A DNA stretch of 10,727 bases from a bacterium. Lineage in GTDB: Bacteria; Planctomycetota; UBA11346. Below are positions 1 through 6,927 of this stretch, one piece after another; positions within the stretch are counted from its first letter, which is position 1; the number at the start of each line of letters is the position of its first letter. The stretch covers positions 1 to 10,727 of the forward strand of contig JAIFKN010000027.1 of assembly GCA_020049615.1 (NCBI GenBank). Reading direction: 5' to 3'. The notes under the pieces are model-generated. The model was given only the letters and a program-made list of their open reading frames with translations, made no database searches and had not been told where the DNA came from. Made by a program: the position numbers and the translations under genes.

Positions 1-260
1 TGCCGCTGTCCAAGACCGGCGCCGAACTCCTCTTCGAGGTCTTCTCCCAGCGCCACGAACGCGGTTCGATCCTGGTCACCAGCAACCTGCCCTTCGACGA
101 GTGGACCGAGGTCTTCGGCAGCCAGCGTCTCACCGGCGCCCTGCTCGACCGCTTGACCCATCACGTCCATGTGCTGGCGTGCAACGGCGACAGCTATCGC
201 CTCGCCGACGCGAAGCGTCGACGCGCCAAGCCAGCGCCCAAGCCAGCCGACGACGCCTGA
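1..260 (+). CDS. istB: IstB-like ATP-binding protein of IS21 family, C-terminal part
   Basis: IstB is the AAA+ ATPase that helps the IS21 transposase IstA select and capture target DNA. Only the last 85 residues are present, in the frame starting at position 3; the family is normally about 250 residues long, so the Walker A and B motifs lie upstream of the window. The visible part begins PLSKTGAELLFEVFSQRHER and continues with ILVTSNLPFDEWTEVFG and RLTGALLDRLTHHVHVL, the conserved C-terminal core including the sensor-type TSNLPF motif. It ends in a basic tail (AKRRRAKPAPKPADDA). The reading frame is clean, with no stop or shift, so this copy may be intact. The identification is confident, but the specific IS name cannot be given from this fragment. 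Confidence 0.93.
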   Translation, partial: PLSKTGAELLFEVFSQRHERGSILVTSNLPFDEWTEVFGSQRLTGALLDRLTHHVHVLACNGDSYRLADAKRRRAKPAPKPADDA

Positions 261-297
261 GCTGCCGTAGGGCCAGTTCAGGCCGCTACGCGGCCAG

Positions 298-339
298 GTG
301 GCCTTGTTTTGCTCCGCCGCGTGGCCTTATTTTGCTCCG
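298..339 (+). repeat. Two direct 19-bp end repeats of the IS21 element
   Basis: Positions 298-316 and 321-339 read GTGGCCTTGTTTTGCTCCG and GTGGCCTTATTTTGCTCCG, with one mismatch and a period of 23 bases. They lie between the istB stop and the terminal CA at 347-348. Short direct repeats near both ends are a known trait of IS21-family elements and are believed to bind the transposase; matching inverted copies would be expected at the unseen left end. Confidence 0.8.
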
Positions 340-376
340 GCGTTGACAACCAGCGCAGCTGTGGTGAAGCGACTAT

Positions 377-2407
377 TCACGGTGCAGGCTTCAATCCCTC
401 GCTGCGTACCGTCCAGCCTCCATCGCCCGGGAATCCCGGCTGCTGTCCGGCCGGTGCGCCGTCCCAACCACCGGCCATCATCGCGACGGCGTAGAGGAGG
501 CCGCCGTTACCGGGCAGATACCAGCCGGCGTTGATGCCATCCGCCGTGTACTGATTGAAGGCCGCGTCATGCAACAAGATGTCGATGGCCTTGCCGGGCT
601 CGCCTACCCGGGCCGCGGCCATGGCCATCCAGGGGAAGTCCCACCCCCAGCAGCTCTTCCATGACCAGGTGCGAAGGACCTCGCACACCGTCCGATGGGC
701 AGTCACCGGATCGGTTGTGTCGCCGAACGGGAGGAAAGCGAATGCCCCGATGGGATCGGGATGGCTCGAGTTACGCGCCGTATAGGTGTCGGGCCAGTCG
801 CCGCTGATCAGGTAGGCGCCATCCTGGACCGGTAGCGGCGCGAGTTGATTCCGCACCTCGTCCCACGGCGCGTGCCGAGGCAGGCCCAGCCGTCCGCGCC
901 ACGTCTGGGCCATGTCGAGGCCATAACGCCAGTAGGCCAGCTCGAAGGTGGGATTGCGACCCAGGCCATGTTCGCAGCAGGGAATCGCCGGATCCAGGAC
1001 GTAGCACCCGCTGGCGGCTTCCCAGCGGACGTAATCGGCCATGTACTCGGCGGTACCGAAGACCACATCCTTCCACCGGTCGAGGGTGGCCTGTCCCGGG
1101 TTGGCCCGGTAGTCGAGTTCCGCGAAGAAGATCGGATGCGGTTGATGCCAGAGCAGGATCTCGTGCATGAAGGACGGGGCATTGCGGCCTTCAGGGCCGA
1201 CCATCTTCGGCCATTTCAATCCCGTCCCACCAAGCTGCTCGGCCAGAGCTGTCGCCATCGGTGTGATGCGGTGCAGGTAATCCAAACTCTTGCGGGCCAT
1301 CTCCCAACGGCCCCACAGGGCGAAATGGGCGACATGCCACCACAGCATTTCCAGATGCGACTGGCCATTCCAGGAATTGTGATGCAGGCCTGATTCCTGC
1401 GGAGGCATGGAGCCAGCCGATTGGACGGCCATGACGTACTGTGAGAGCACGATGCGCCGTTCCAGTTCGCGCCAACGCGGATCGAGACTGTCGGAGAGGT
1501 CGATGGCTGCCCCTGAGCGCCAGAATCCCTCCCAGTGCTGGGCACTCGCCTCATGGGTTTGAGCCACATTCACCCAGGCCGGGTTTTCGGTGGCCGGCAG
1601 GTCAGCTGGCGGGACATCCGGACCGAACCAGCAGACTATCTCGAGCAGAGTTGCCTCCGGTTCGGCGTGCACTATCCAGGCGTGCGGACCGGAAGCTTGG
1701 CGGATGCGGCCACCCGTGACGCTCAGTACAGCATGCTGCACCGTCGCGTCGATGGTCCGACGCAGATGCACCACAGTAGCGTCGCCGCCGATCCGCTCGG
1801 TCAGGTGGCGACCAGGCTGATCCCAATCGCCAAGCCAGGGCTCTCCACCATCAGCAACCGGATAGCCGAAATCGAGCATGACGGCCAAGCGGTGGTCGTG
1901 CAGTGCGAGCGATTCCAGACGCAGCGACACCTGGTCCTGTTCAGGATGGCAGCAGGTCTCTACCCGCATCGCCACGTCATCGACTGCATAGCGGCTGGTC
2001 GCCAGACCGGTCCAAAGGTCCAGGGTACGTCGGAGATCCGTGATGTCGTCCGGCTCAAGCGCGGATCCATCGCCACGCACCAGGCGCAACCGGCCGAGGT
2101 TGGCGCGGTGCGGGTTTTCATACATCCACGCGTACAGCGCTTCGCTTCCCGCTGGCACAACCTGACCGCCGGTTGGACGCCCCTGCATGAACGTTCCGGT
2201 GGCAGGAACATCCCGGGAGTCGCAACCAGGCGGAAGCGGCATGGAGTGCCAGGCCCAGTGCGCCATCGTATTGCCCGCAAAGGTCTGCAGGCCGGTACCA
2301 TCAGCGTTGAACGTGAACTCGCCATTGCCGAGTTGGAACCACGGCTTGGGCTCGGTCAGATGGATGCGATGCCGGTCAACGAGAGACCGACGGTCGATGC
2401 GGGCCAT
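377..2407 (-). CDS. GH65/clan GH-L-like (alpha/alpha)6-barrel glycosidase-like protein, cytoplasmic
   Basis: The 676-residue protein has no signal peptide or membrane segment, so it is probably cytoplasmic. The N-terminal part (about 20-300) looks like the beta-sandwich that precedes the catalytic barrel in GH65-type enzymes and includes FQLGNGEFTFNADGTGLQTF at 24-43. The C-terminal part (about 310-650) resembles an (alpha/alpha)6 barrel, with NSWNGQSHLEMLWWH (344-358), LLWHQPHPIFFAELDY (418-433), AIPCCEH (474-480), NPTFELAYWRYGLDMA (485-500) and WSWKSCWGWDFPWMA (581-595). Aligned by eye with GH65, CCEHG falls where the catalytic-acid segment (DEY) lies, making E479 the candidate acid; this is inference. 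Linkage and substrate are unknown. The ATG at 2405-2407 follows GGAAG about 10 bases upstream and lies 17 bases after the stop of the preceding gene, so the two are probably co-transcribed. The C-terminus looks complete despite the adjacent IS. Confidence 0.72.
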   Translation of the reverse strand: MARIDRRSLVDRHRIHLTEPKPWFQLGNGEFTFNADGTGLQTFAGNTMAHWAWHSMPLPPGCDSRDVPATGTFMQGRPTGGQVVPAGSEALYAWMYENPHRANLGRLRLVRGDGSALEPDDITDLRRTLDLWTGLATSRYAVDDVAMRVETCCHPEQDQVSLRLESLALHDHRLAVMLDFGYPVADGGEPWLGDWDQPGRHLTERIGGDATVVHLRRTIDATVQHAVLSVTGGRIRQASGPHAWIVHAEPEATLLEIVCWFGPDVPPADLPATENPAWVNVAQTHEASAQHWEGFWRSGAAIDLSDSLDPRWRELERRIVLSQYVMAVQSAGSMPPQESGLHHNSWNGQSHLEMLWWHVAHFALWGRWEMARKSLDYLHRITPMATALAEQLGGTGLKWPKMVGPEGRNAPSFMHEILLWHQPHPIFFAELDYRANPGQATLDRWKDVVFGTAEYMADYVRWEAASGCYVLDPAIPCCEHGLGRNPTFELAYWRYGLDMAQTWRGRLGLPRHAPWDEVRNQLAPLPVQDGAYLISGDWPDTYTARNSSHPDPIGAFAFLPFGDTTDPVTAHRTVCEVLRTWSWKSCWGWDFPWMAMAAARVGEPGKAIDILLHDAAFNQYTADGINAGWYLPGNGGLLYAVAMMAGGWDGAPAGQQPGFPGDGGWTVRSEGLKPAP

Positions 2408-2424
2408 GGCAGGAATCTTCCGAG

Positions 2425-5400
2425 CTACCGGCCGGGCGTGACAGCCTTGAACGAGTCGCCGATGCGGATCTCGTCGAAGGCACCACTGTCAGGCCTGCCT
2501 CCCCACAGGACCAGGCTGTTGAAGATCAGCTTACGGTCCTTGCCGGCGACATAGGCTGCGGACGGCTTGTCCGGCGCCTTCCCGCCCAGCGGCGGATCCA
2601 CATACAGCTCGACCGCATCGGTCTGGGCAAACGACACACGGGCGACCATCAGCACCGACTTGCCGGCCTCGACCGCAGTCGTTGTGGGGATGATGGTCCA
2701 GCCGTTGTTGTCCGGATTGCGTACGTGCAGCGCCCAGAACGGCTTGTCGTCCTTCATGCTGCCGGCATCGCAGCCGAAGCGGGCCGCGACATGTTCTTCC
2801 TTGTAGAACGCCTCACTGTTGAGCGAGAGGAGGAGCTGGTCCCGGTCGAGCTTGTCTTTCCGGACGAGGAAGCTCAGCCACACCGAGGTTCCGCTCAAGC
2901 CGACCTGGGCAGGACCTTCCTCCTTGGTGATCCGCTTGGCAAAGGCCAGGGATCCGTCCACATCGAGGTCCCGCCACAGGGACAGGCTGTCCAGTCCGGC
3001 CCTCAGGTAGCTGGGCGAGGCGGCTACGGACGGATAGGTCAGCGGCCGTTCAGCGGAGAGGACATAGCCCTCGGGGAATTTTGCCGGGTCCTCGTTGTGC
3101 AGCGTCCACAACCCCTTCCAGCCACGGCCACCTGAACTGGCCCAGATCCGCTTTCCGTCAACCGGATCGAAAGTCTCCTGCACCATGACCAGATCCTTGG
3201 GCGCTGGGATCGCATAGGTGAGCAGCGGACTGGCGATGACAGCATTGGTTGTCCCCGCTGCATCCTTCACGACGCCGGCCGGGATGGTGAAACCGACGGT
3301 CCCCGAGGCAATCACGTCGGCGATGGTGATGATGCAGCCGGTGCCGGCCCATCGGATGGGCCATTCTACGGCGATATTCCCACCCGCAGTACCAGCCACC
3401 ACCACCTGATCGGCGGTGAACCTGCTGACTGCACGGTCAAAGGACACCTGGAAGCGCAGCACCGGGACACTGGTGGTCGTCGCCTGCCCAAGCGCTGGCG
3501 TCACGGTCCCTGCAACCTGCTTGGCCAGCGGCGGGGTCGTGGTGCCTTCAAACACATAGAGGAAGATCGAGCCTGGCGGCAGGCCACGACGATCCGCGCC
3601 GCGATCCGCATCCAGGGTGAATTTTGGGGCGAAGCGCGCGACGGGGATGTCGCTCGTCACGACCTTGACGTTATCGGCATCGAGGTTGGTGGCTCGCGGA
3701 TCACCAGACATCTGGTGGAGGGTGATCTTCTTCGCTGCAGTAAACGGCAGACGCAGCGTGACCGGGGTGTAGCCATCGTCGCCGGCGTAGGGATAGGAAT
3801 CCAGTTTGCGCGACAGCACGAACACGCTGTAGCGGTCACCTTGGCGGGTGGCATAGACTCCGGTGAGCGGCGCGGCTGCCATCGCCGCTCTGGTCGCCGT
3901 CTTGGCCAACGCATCCGTCGGCACACTGATCGGTTGGGTCGCCAGAAAGTCGCCCTGGGCAAGGCGGTTGTACATGGACAGGGCTCTCCAGGACGGATAG
4001 GCCTGCCCACCATTGCGCGGCAATGCGTGGCTGGTCCAGTAATTGCGGCCACGGCTGTAGGTGAAGAAGTTCTGCAGCACAAGACCCTGCTGGGCCCCAT
4101 CGAGGAAGCAGTCGAGGGTACCGGTGCCGGCGGCCAGCGACTTCATCACCTGGGATTCCGCCTCGACCTGCTCATTGGTGATGGTGTTGGGCAGGGAATA
4201 GCCGGGGCCGGCCTCATAGGTGCCAATCTTGTACTTCACCCCTTGCGCAGCCAGACGCTCACGGGTCTCCGCGAACTTCTCCATCGAGCCCTGGCTGTAC
4301 TGGGGGCACACAGTCAGGGCCAGACGCCGACCAGCGTCGTCCGCGGTTGCCGCCGACGCACCCTCATCCCAGCCGCCGTTGTAATTGGCGACCAGGACAT
4401 GACGGATGTCGGGACATTGGCGGGCCATCTTCTGACCGAATCCATCATCGTCCAACTGCACGAGCCAGCCGCACCCCACCGTTTCCATCTTGGGCGCCAG
4501 ATTGGCCCAATAGGGGCTCTTCTTCATCTGCGACAGGATGTAGCCGGTCATCAGACCGGTCAGTTCGCCGCCTTCATAGACGCGGCCAGTGGCGCCATCG
4601 GTCATCTTCTGCCACGGGAAGTGCCAGGGCGCGAAGCCGGGATGCGGATTCCAGGTCTCATTGGAAACCTCGAAGAGGAACCGGGGGAACTCGTCCGACC
4701 ATGGCTTGGCCTGGCCCATAGCGAAGCGCTTGGCCGCCCAGGGCTTGGTCTTCGGGCTGTCCTTGGCCGGGTCGTACGGGGCGGCGAGGTATTCGACCAA
4801 ACCCTGCCACTCGTCCTCGGCCAGGCTCATCTCGATCTGCAGCCAGGGGTTGACCTTGGCCTGCTTGAGGAAGCCAAGGATCGAGAAGAGCGTGCTGGGG
4901 GCCCCATCGTCGACATTCCCGCGCCGTCCGATCACCCCAGGCGCATTGGTCAGGTCATCCAGGAAGTAGCTCCAGCCCGACTTGATGAAGGCGTGGGTGC
5001 GCAGGAAGCCCATGCCGCTGGCACGCAGGTCGTCGATGTCCGCCTGCGGCACGCCCATGTCGAGCCACAGCGTCCCCGGCCCGGTGAAGGACAGTTTCAT
5101 CTCGCCGACGGCCTCGTTCTCCTTCGGCCAGGCCTGGTCGGGCGTGAACTCGCAAACGTATTTCTTCCACTCCCCGGTGAGGGTGAAATCGTGCTTGAGA
5201 CTGCCCTCATAGACGCTCGAGAAACCGAAATGGACATTCGCGTTGGCCATGCCCTCCTCGCGGGCCCAGAACTCGACCGCGTAGGGCCGGCCCACCGTCA
5301 GCACCGGATACCAGTTCTGGCTGGGACCAGCATGGTTGTACTGCTTCAAGCCCACCTGCTCGGCGCCCGTCATGCTAATCTTCAGGCAGGTCTGGCCCCG

Positions 5401-6444
5401 GTCGGCGGCGGTGAACCCGGGCGGAATCGGCGTGGGATGCGGGACCAGCGTCCAGGTGTGGTTGCTGCTCTCATCCTGGTGTCCCGGAAAGATGTTGGCG
5501 ATCCCACCGTTGCCCCAGTCGTCCCAGACGCGGTTTGCCGTGTATTTTTTGCGTGACCAGTCGGTGCGGCGCAGATCGAGGAAGACCAGGTCGCCCTTCT
5601 TGATGTGCTGCTCGGGCGACGCGGCCTTGCCGGCCAGATCGAAGCCATAGCCGAGATGCTTGTCGGGCGCATAGTCCGAGCGCACCAGTTGATAGCCGGC
5701 CACGCCCGGCGCCTTGACCGGATCCCAGGTGAAGTCGAGGCAGCCCTTATGCTCGACGAAGGCGAGATTCGTGGGTGCCGGGGGCTGCTTGCCGCTGATG
5801 GTACCGGGGCCACCGCCGCCTTCGGGCCAGGCGAACGCGAACAGATGGTCATTCTTCGACTTATCCTCGCAGGTCACCGGACGCTTCATCATGATGACAT
5901 TCGAGGGCTTCGACCAGGTGCCGTCCGTACCCACGGCGACGACCGCGAAGCGATACTGGGCGTCCGGCGCGTTCCAGCCTTCAAAGTTCCACTGGATGGT
6001 TGGCTTGTCAGCGGGAACGAGCTTCGACTCGGTAGCACTCCAACCGCTGGCGCGGTGTCGCGTCACCGTGTCCCTGCGCACGTTCACCATGGTGCCGTTG
6101 ACGATGCGGTAGACTCGCGCCGTGGCTCCATCGAAGAAGCCCTCGCGCCGACAGTCGTAGCCGGTCGCTTCGGACTCCGAGAGCGGGATGCTGTCGACCC
6201 CCTCTCCATTGGCGTAGAGACGATAGCGGAAGTTGAACGGCTCGTACTCACCGCCGGCGAGGAGGTTCTCGATCGGGGGATTCTCGAAGGTTGCGGTCCA
6301 GCCACCAGGGTTGGGGGCCGCCACCGTCGTGGTCACGGCAACCTCGGCTGGCAGCCGATACGGCGCCGGGACGACTTCGGCCGCTGTCATAGCCGCGGCG
6401 AGCAACATCATCACGGGCAGCACAAGCAGGCGGTCGGTACGCAT
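2425..6444 (-). CDS. Large secreted multidomain clan GH-A-type glycosidase-like protein
   Basis: This 1339-residue exported protein probably cleaves or binds a polysaccharide outside the cytoplasm. Residues 1-22 form a Sec signal peptide (RTDR, then the hydrophobic LLVLPVMMLLAAAM, cleavage near TAA/E). Residues 60-190 and 221-300 look like fibronectin type III-like modules (YRFAVVAVGTDGTWSKPSN; PPAPTNLAFVEH). Residues 325-468 resemble a CBM4/9-type jelly roll. Residues 470-830 resemble a clan GH-A TIM barrel, with FLFEVSNETWNP (candidate acid/base E596) and KIGTYEAGPGY (candidate nucleophile E744); the spacing suits strands 4 and 7. A beta-sandwich (about 860-970), a bacterial Ig-like domain (about 980-1080) and a concanavalin/LamG-like domain (about 1085-1339, ending FDEIRIGDSFKAVTP) follow. 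The ATG at 6442-6444 was chosen because the signal peptide starts there; the frame stays open upstream to 6807, but that part looks unrelated. I cannot assign a named GH family. Confidence 0.8.
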   Translation of the reverse strand: MRTDRLLVLPVMMLLAAAMTAAEVVPAPYRLPAEVAVTTTVAAPNPGGWTATFENPPIENLLAGGEYEPFNFRYRLYANGEGVDSIPLSESEATGYDCRREGFFDGATARVYRIVNGTMVNVRRDTVTRHRASGWSATESKLVPADKPTIQWNFEGWNAPDAQYRFAVVAVGTDGTWSKPSNVIMMKRPVTCEDKSKNDHLFAFAWPEGGGGPGTISGKQPPAPTNLAFVEHKGCLDFTWDPVKAPGVAGYQLVRSDYAPDKHLGYGFDLAGKAASPEQHIKKGDLVFLDLRRTDWSRKKYTANRVWDDWGNGGIANIFPGHQDESSNHTWTLVPHPTPIPPGFTAADRGQTCLKISMTGAEQVGLKQYNHAGPSQNWYPVLTVGRPYAVEFWAREEGMANANVHFGFSSVYEGSLKHDFTLTGEWKKYVCEFTPDQAWPKENEAVGEMKLSFTGPGTLWLDMGVPQADIDDLRASGMGFLRTHAFIKSGWSYFLDDLTNAPGVIGRRGNVDDGAPSTLFSILGFLKQAKVNPWLQIEMSLAEDEWQGLVEYLAAPYDPAKDSPKTKPWAAKRFAMGQAKPWSDEFPRFLFEVSNETWNPHPGFAPWHFPWQKMTDGATGRVYEGGELTGLMTGYILSQMKKSPYWANLAPKMETVGCGWLVQLDDDGFGQKMARQCPDIRHVLVANYNGGWDEGASAATADDAGRRLALTVCPQYSQGSMEKFAETRERLAAQGVKYKIGTYEAGPGYSLPNTITNEQVEAESQVMKSLAAGTGTLDCFLDGAQQGLVLQNFFTYSRGRNYWTSHALPRNGGQAYPSWRALSMYNRLAQGDFLATQPISVPTDALAKTATRAAMAAAPLTGVYATRQGDRYSVFVLSRKLDSYPYAGDDGYTPVTLRLPFTAAKKITLHQMSGDPRATNLDADNVKVVTSDIPVARFAPKFTLDADRGADRRGLPPGSIFLYVFEGTTTPPLAKQVAGTVTPALGQATTTSVPVLRFQVSFDRAVSRFTADQVVVAGTAGGNIAVEWPIRWAGTGCIITIADVIASGTVGFTIPAGVVKDAAGTTNAVIASPLLTYAIPAPKDLVMVQETFDPVDGKRIWASSGGRGWKGLWTLHNEDPAKFPEGYVLSAERPLTYPSVAASPSYLRAGLDSLSLWRDLDVDGSLAFAKRITKEEGPAQVGLSGTSVWLSFLVRKDKLDRDQLLLSLNSEAFYKEEHVAARFGCDAGSMKDDKPFWALHVRNPDNNGWTIIPTTTAVEAGKSVLMVARVSFAQTDAVELYVDPPLGGKAPDKPSAAYVAGKDRKLIFNSLVLWGGRPDSGAFDEIRIGDSFKAVTPGR

Positions 6445-6536
6445 GGCGGAATTCCACAGGGATATCGGCAACGACCTGGATGGCCACGGCAGCGATCCCG
6501 CTCCAACCGATTCTGCATGCCGCGCCTCGCACACAC

Positions 6537-6570
6537 CCTGTTTCTGATTAAATCCGTTTAAGAGCAGATG
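6537..6570 (-). promoter_or_regulatory. AT-rich island with candidate -10 box and small dyad upstream of the secreted glycosidase gene
   Basis: This is the one AT-rich patch in the gap before the gene starting at 6444. On the minus strand it contains TTTAAT (6552 down to 6547), five of six matches to a sigma-70 -10 box, about 100 bases upstream of the start codon. The same bases form a dyad, TTAAA-TCCG-TTTAA, at 6548-6561, which could be an operator. No good -35 hexamer is visible at the right spacing. The call rests on base composition and a single hexamer, so it is tentative. Confidence 0.3.
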
Positions 6571-6705
6571 ATTGAGCTCATTTCTCCGTTGCTGCCTTCC
6601 ATCTCCTGGCGTCACCTGTACCTGCCACGTGGGCAGGGACGGATCGTGGGCGGCCGTGAGCAGCCTGCCCGTTTTCAATTGGCTCTCATGCAGCCGCTCG
6701 TATCT

Positions 6706-6892
6706 CCCGCCCAGGAAGGCGGCGACGGCCTGGGCCTCATCCGGGGCGGCTAGCAGGGCATCGCGGACCTCGGGGCGGTTGAGGCGGGCGGCGATGACTG
6801 ACAGCACCTGAAGGTAGCGCCGCAGGTCACCCTGGGGCCACCAGGGCCACCACCCGCACCGGCTGACGCTGCCGTCTGGGTTTGGGCACCAT
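6706..6892 (-). pseudogene. Frameshifted remnant resembling the C-terminus of a PTS EIIA type-2 domain
   Basis: Read on the minus strand from an ATG at 6892, which follows GAGG at a good spacing for a ribosome binding site, the frame gives MVPKPRRQRQPVRVVALVAPG and stops at 6827-6829. Shifting by one base at the GGGTGACC sequence continues as DLRRYLQVLSVIAARLNRPE and then VRDALLAAPDEAQAVAAFL. Joined, PVRVVALVAPG, DLRRYLQVLSVIAARL and EVRDALL-AAPDEAQAVAAFL resemble the last strand and helices of EIIA fructose/PtsN-type domains (pattern: hydrophobic strand ending in a P, a long LxxLAxLxR helix, then a DPEVRxxLLxA-x-xEexxxxL ending). The N-terminal half with the phosphorylated histidine is absent. 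It is most simply a decayed fragment; a single sequencing error at the G run would not restore the missing half. The similarity was judged by eye. Confidence 0.4.
6830..6846. other. GC-rich hairpin (CCCTGG / CCAGGG) in the gap between GH2 and secreted glycosidase genes
   Basis: Positions 6830-6835 (CCCTGG) and 6841-6846 (CCAGGG) form a perfect 6-bp inverted repeat with a 5-base loop. It lies about 80 bases downstream of the GH2 stop codon on the minus strand. No T tract follows, so it is not a canonical intrinsic terminator. It also overlaps the frameshift point of the EIIA-like remnant, so it may simply reflect the GGTGGCCC repeats in that decayed coding sequence. Confidence 0.3.
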
Positions 6893-6927
6893 CGAATCCT
6901 CGGCCGTGCTTTTGTCAGTGCTGCTGC

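Larger units (their letters stand above)
1..348 (+). mobile_element. Right end of an IS21-family insertion sequence (partial)
   Basis: This is the right-hand end of an IS21-type element whose left part lies outside the window. It contains the 3' end of istB (stop at 258-260), followed by an 88-base non-coding end. That end holds two near-identical 19-bp repeats (298-316 and 321-339) and finishes with TTGACA at 343-348, giving the terminal CA that is typical of the TG...CA ends of this family. Multiple end repeats are known in IS21 elements as transposase-binding sites. The boundary at 348 is inferred from the terminal CA. A target-site duplication cannot be checked because the other end is missing. 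The element ends 28 bases before the stop codon of the minus-strand gene at 377-2407, so it sits just downstream of that gene and leaves it intact. Confidence 0.8.

Noticed and set aside
364..380. Inverted repeat GTGAA / TTCAC over the stop codon of the GH65-like gene as a terminator
   Set aside because: The stem is only 5 bp, AT-containing, with a 7-base loop, overlaps the stop codon and has no T tract on the minus strand.
1535..2554. Plus-strand open frame of 339 codons opposite the GH65-like gene
   Set aside because: It crosses the junction of two real minus-strand genes and shows no motif; judged a shadow frame.
3715..5556. Plus-strand open frame of 613 codons opposite the exported protein gene
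   Set aside because: No recognisable domain, low-complexity composition, and it overlaps the coherent barrel and CBM domains on the minus strand.
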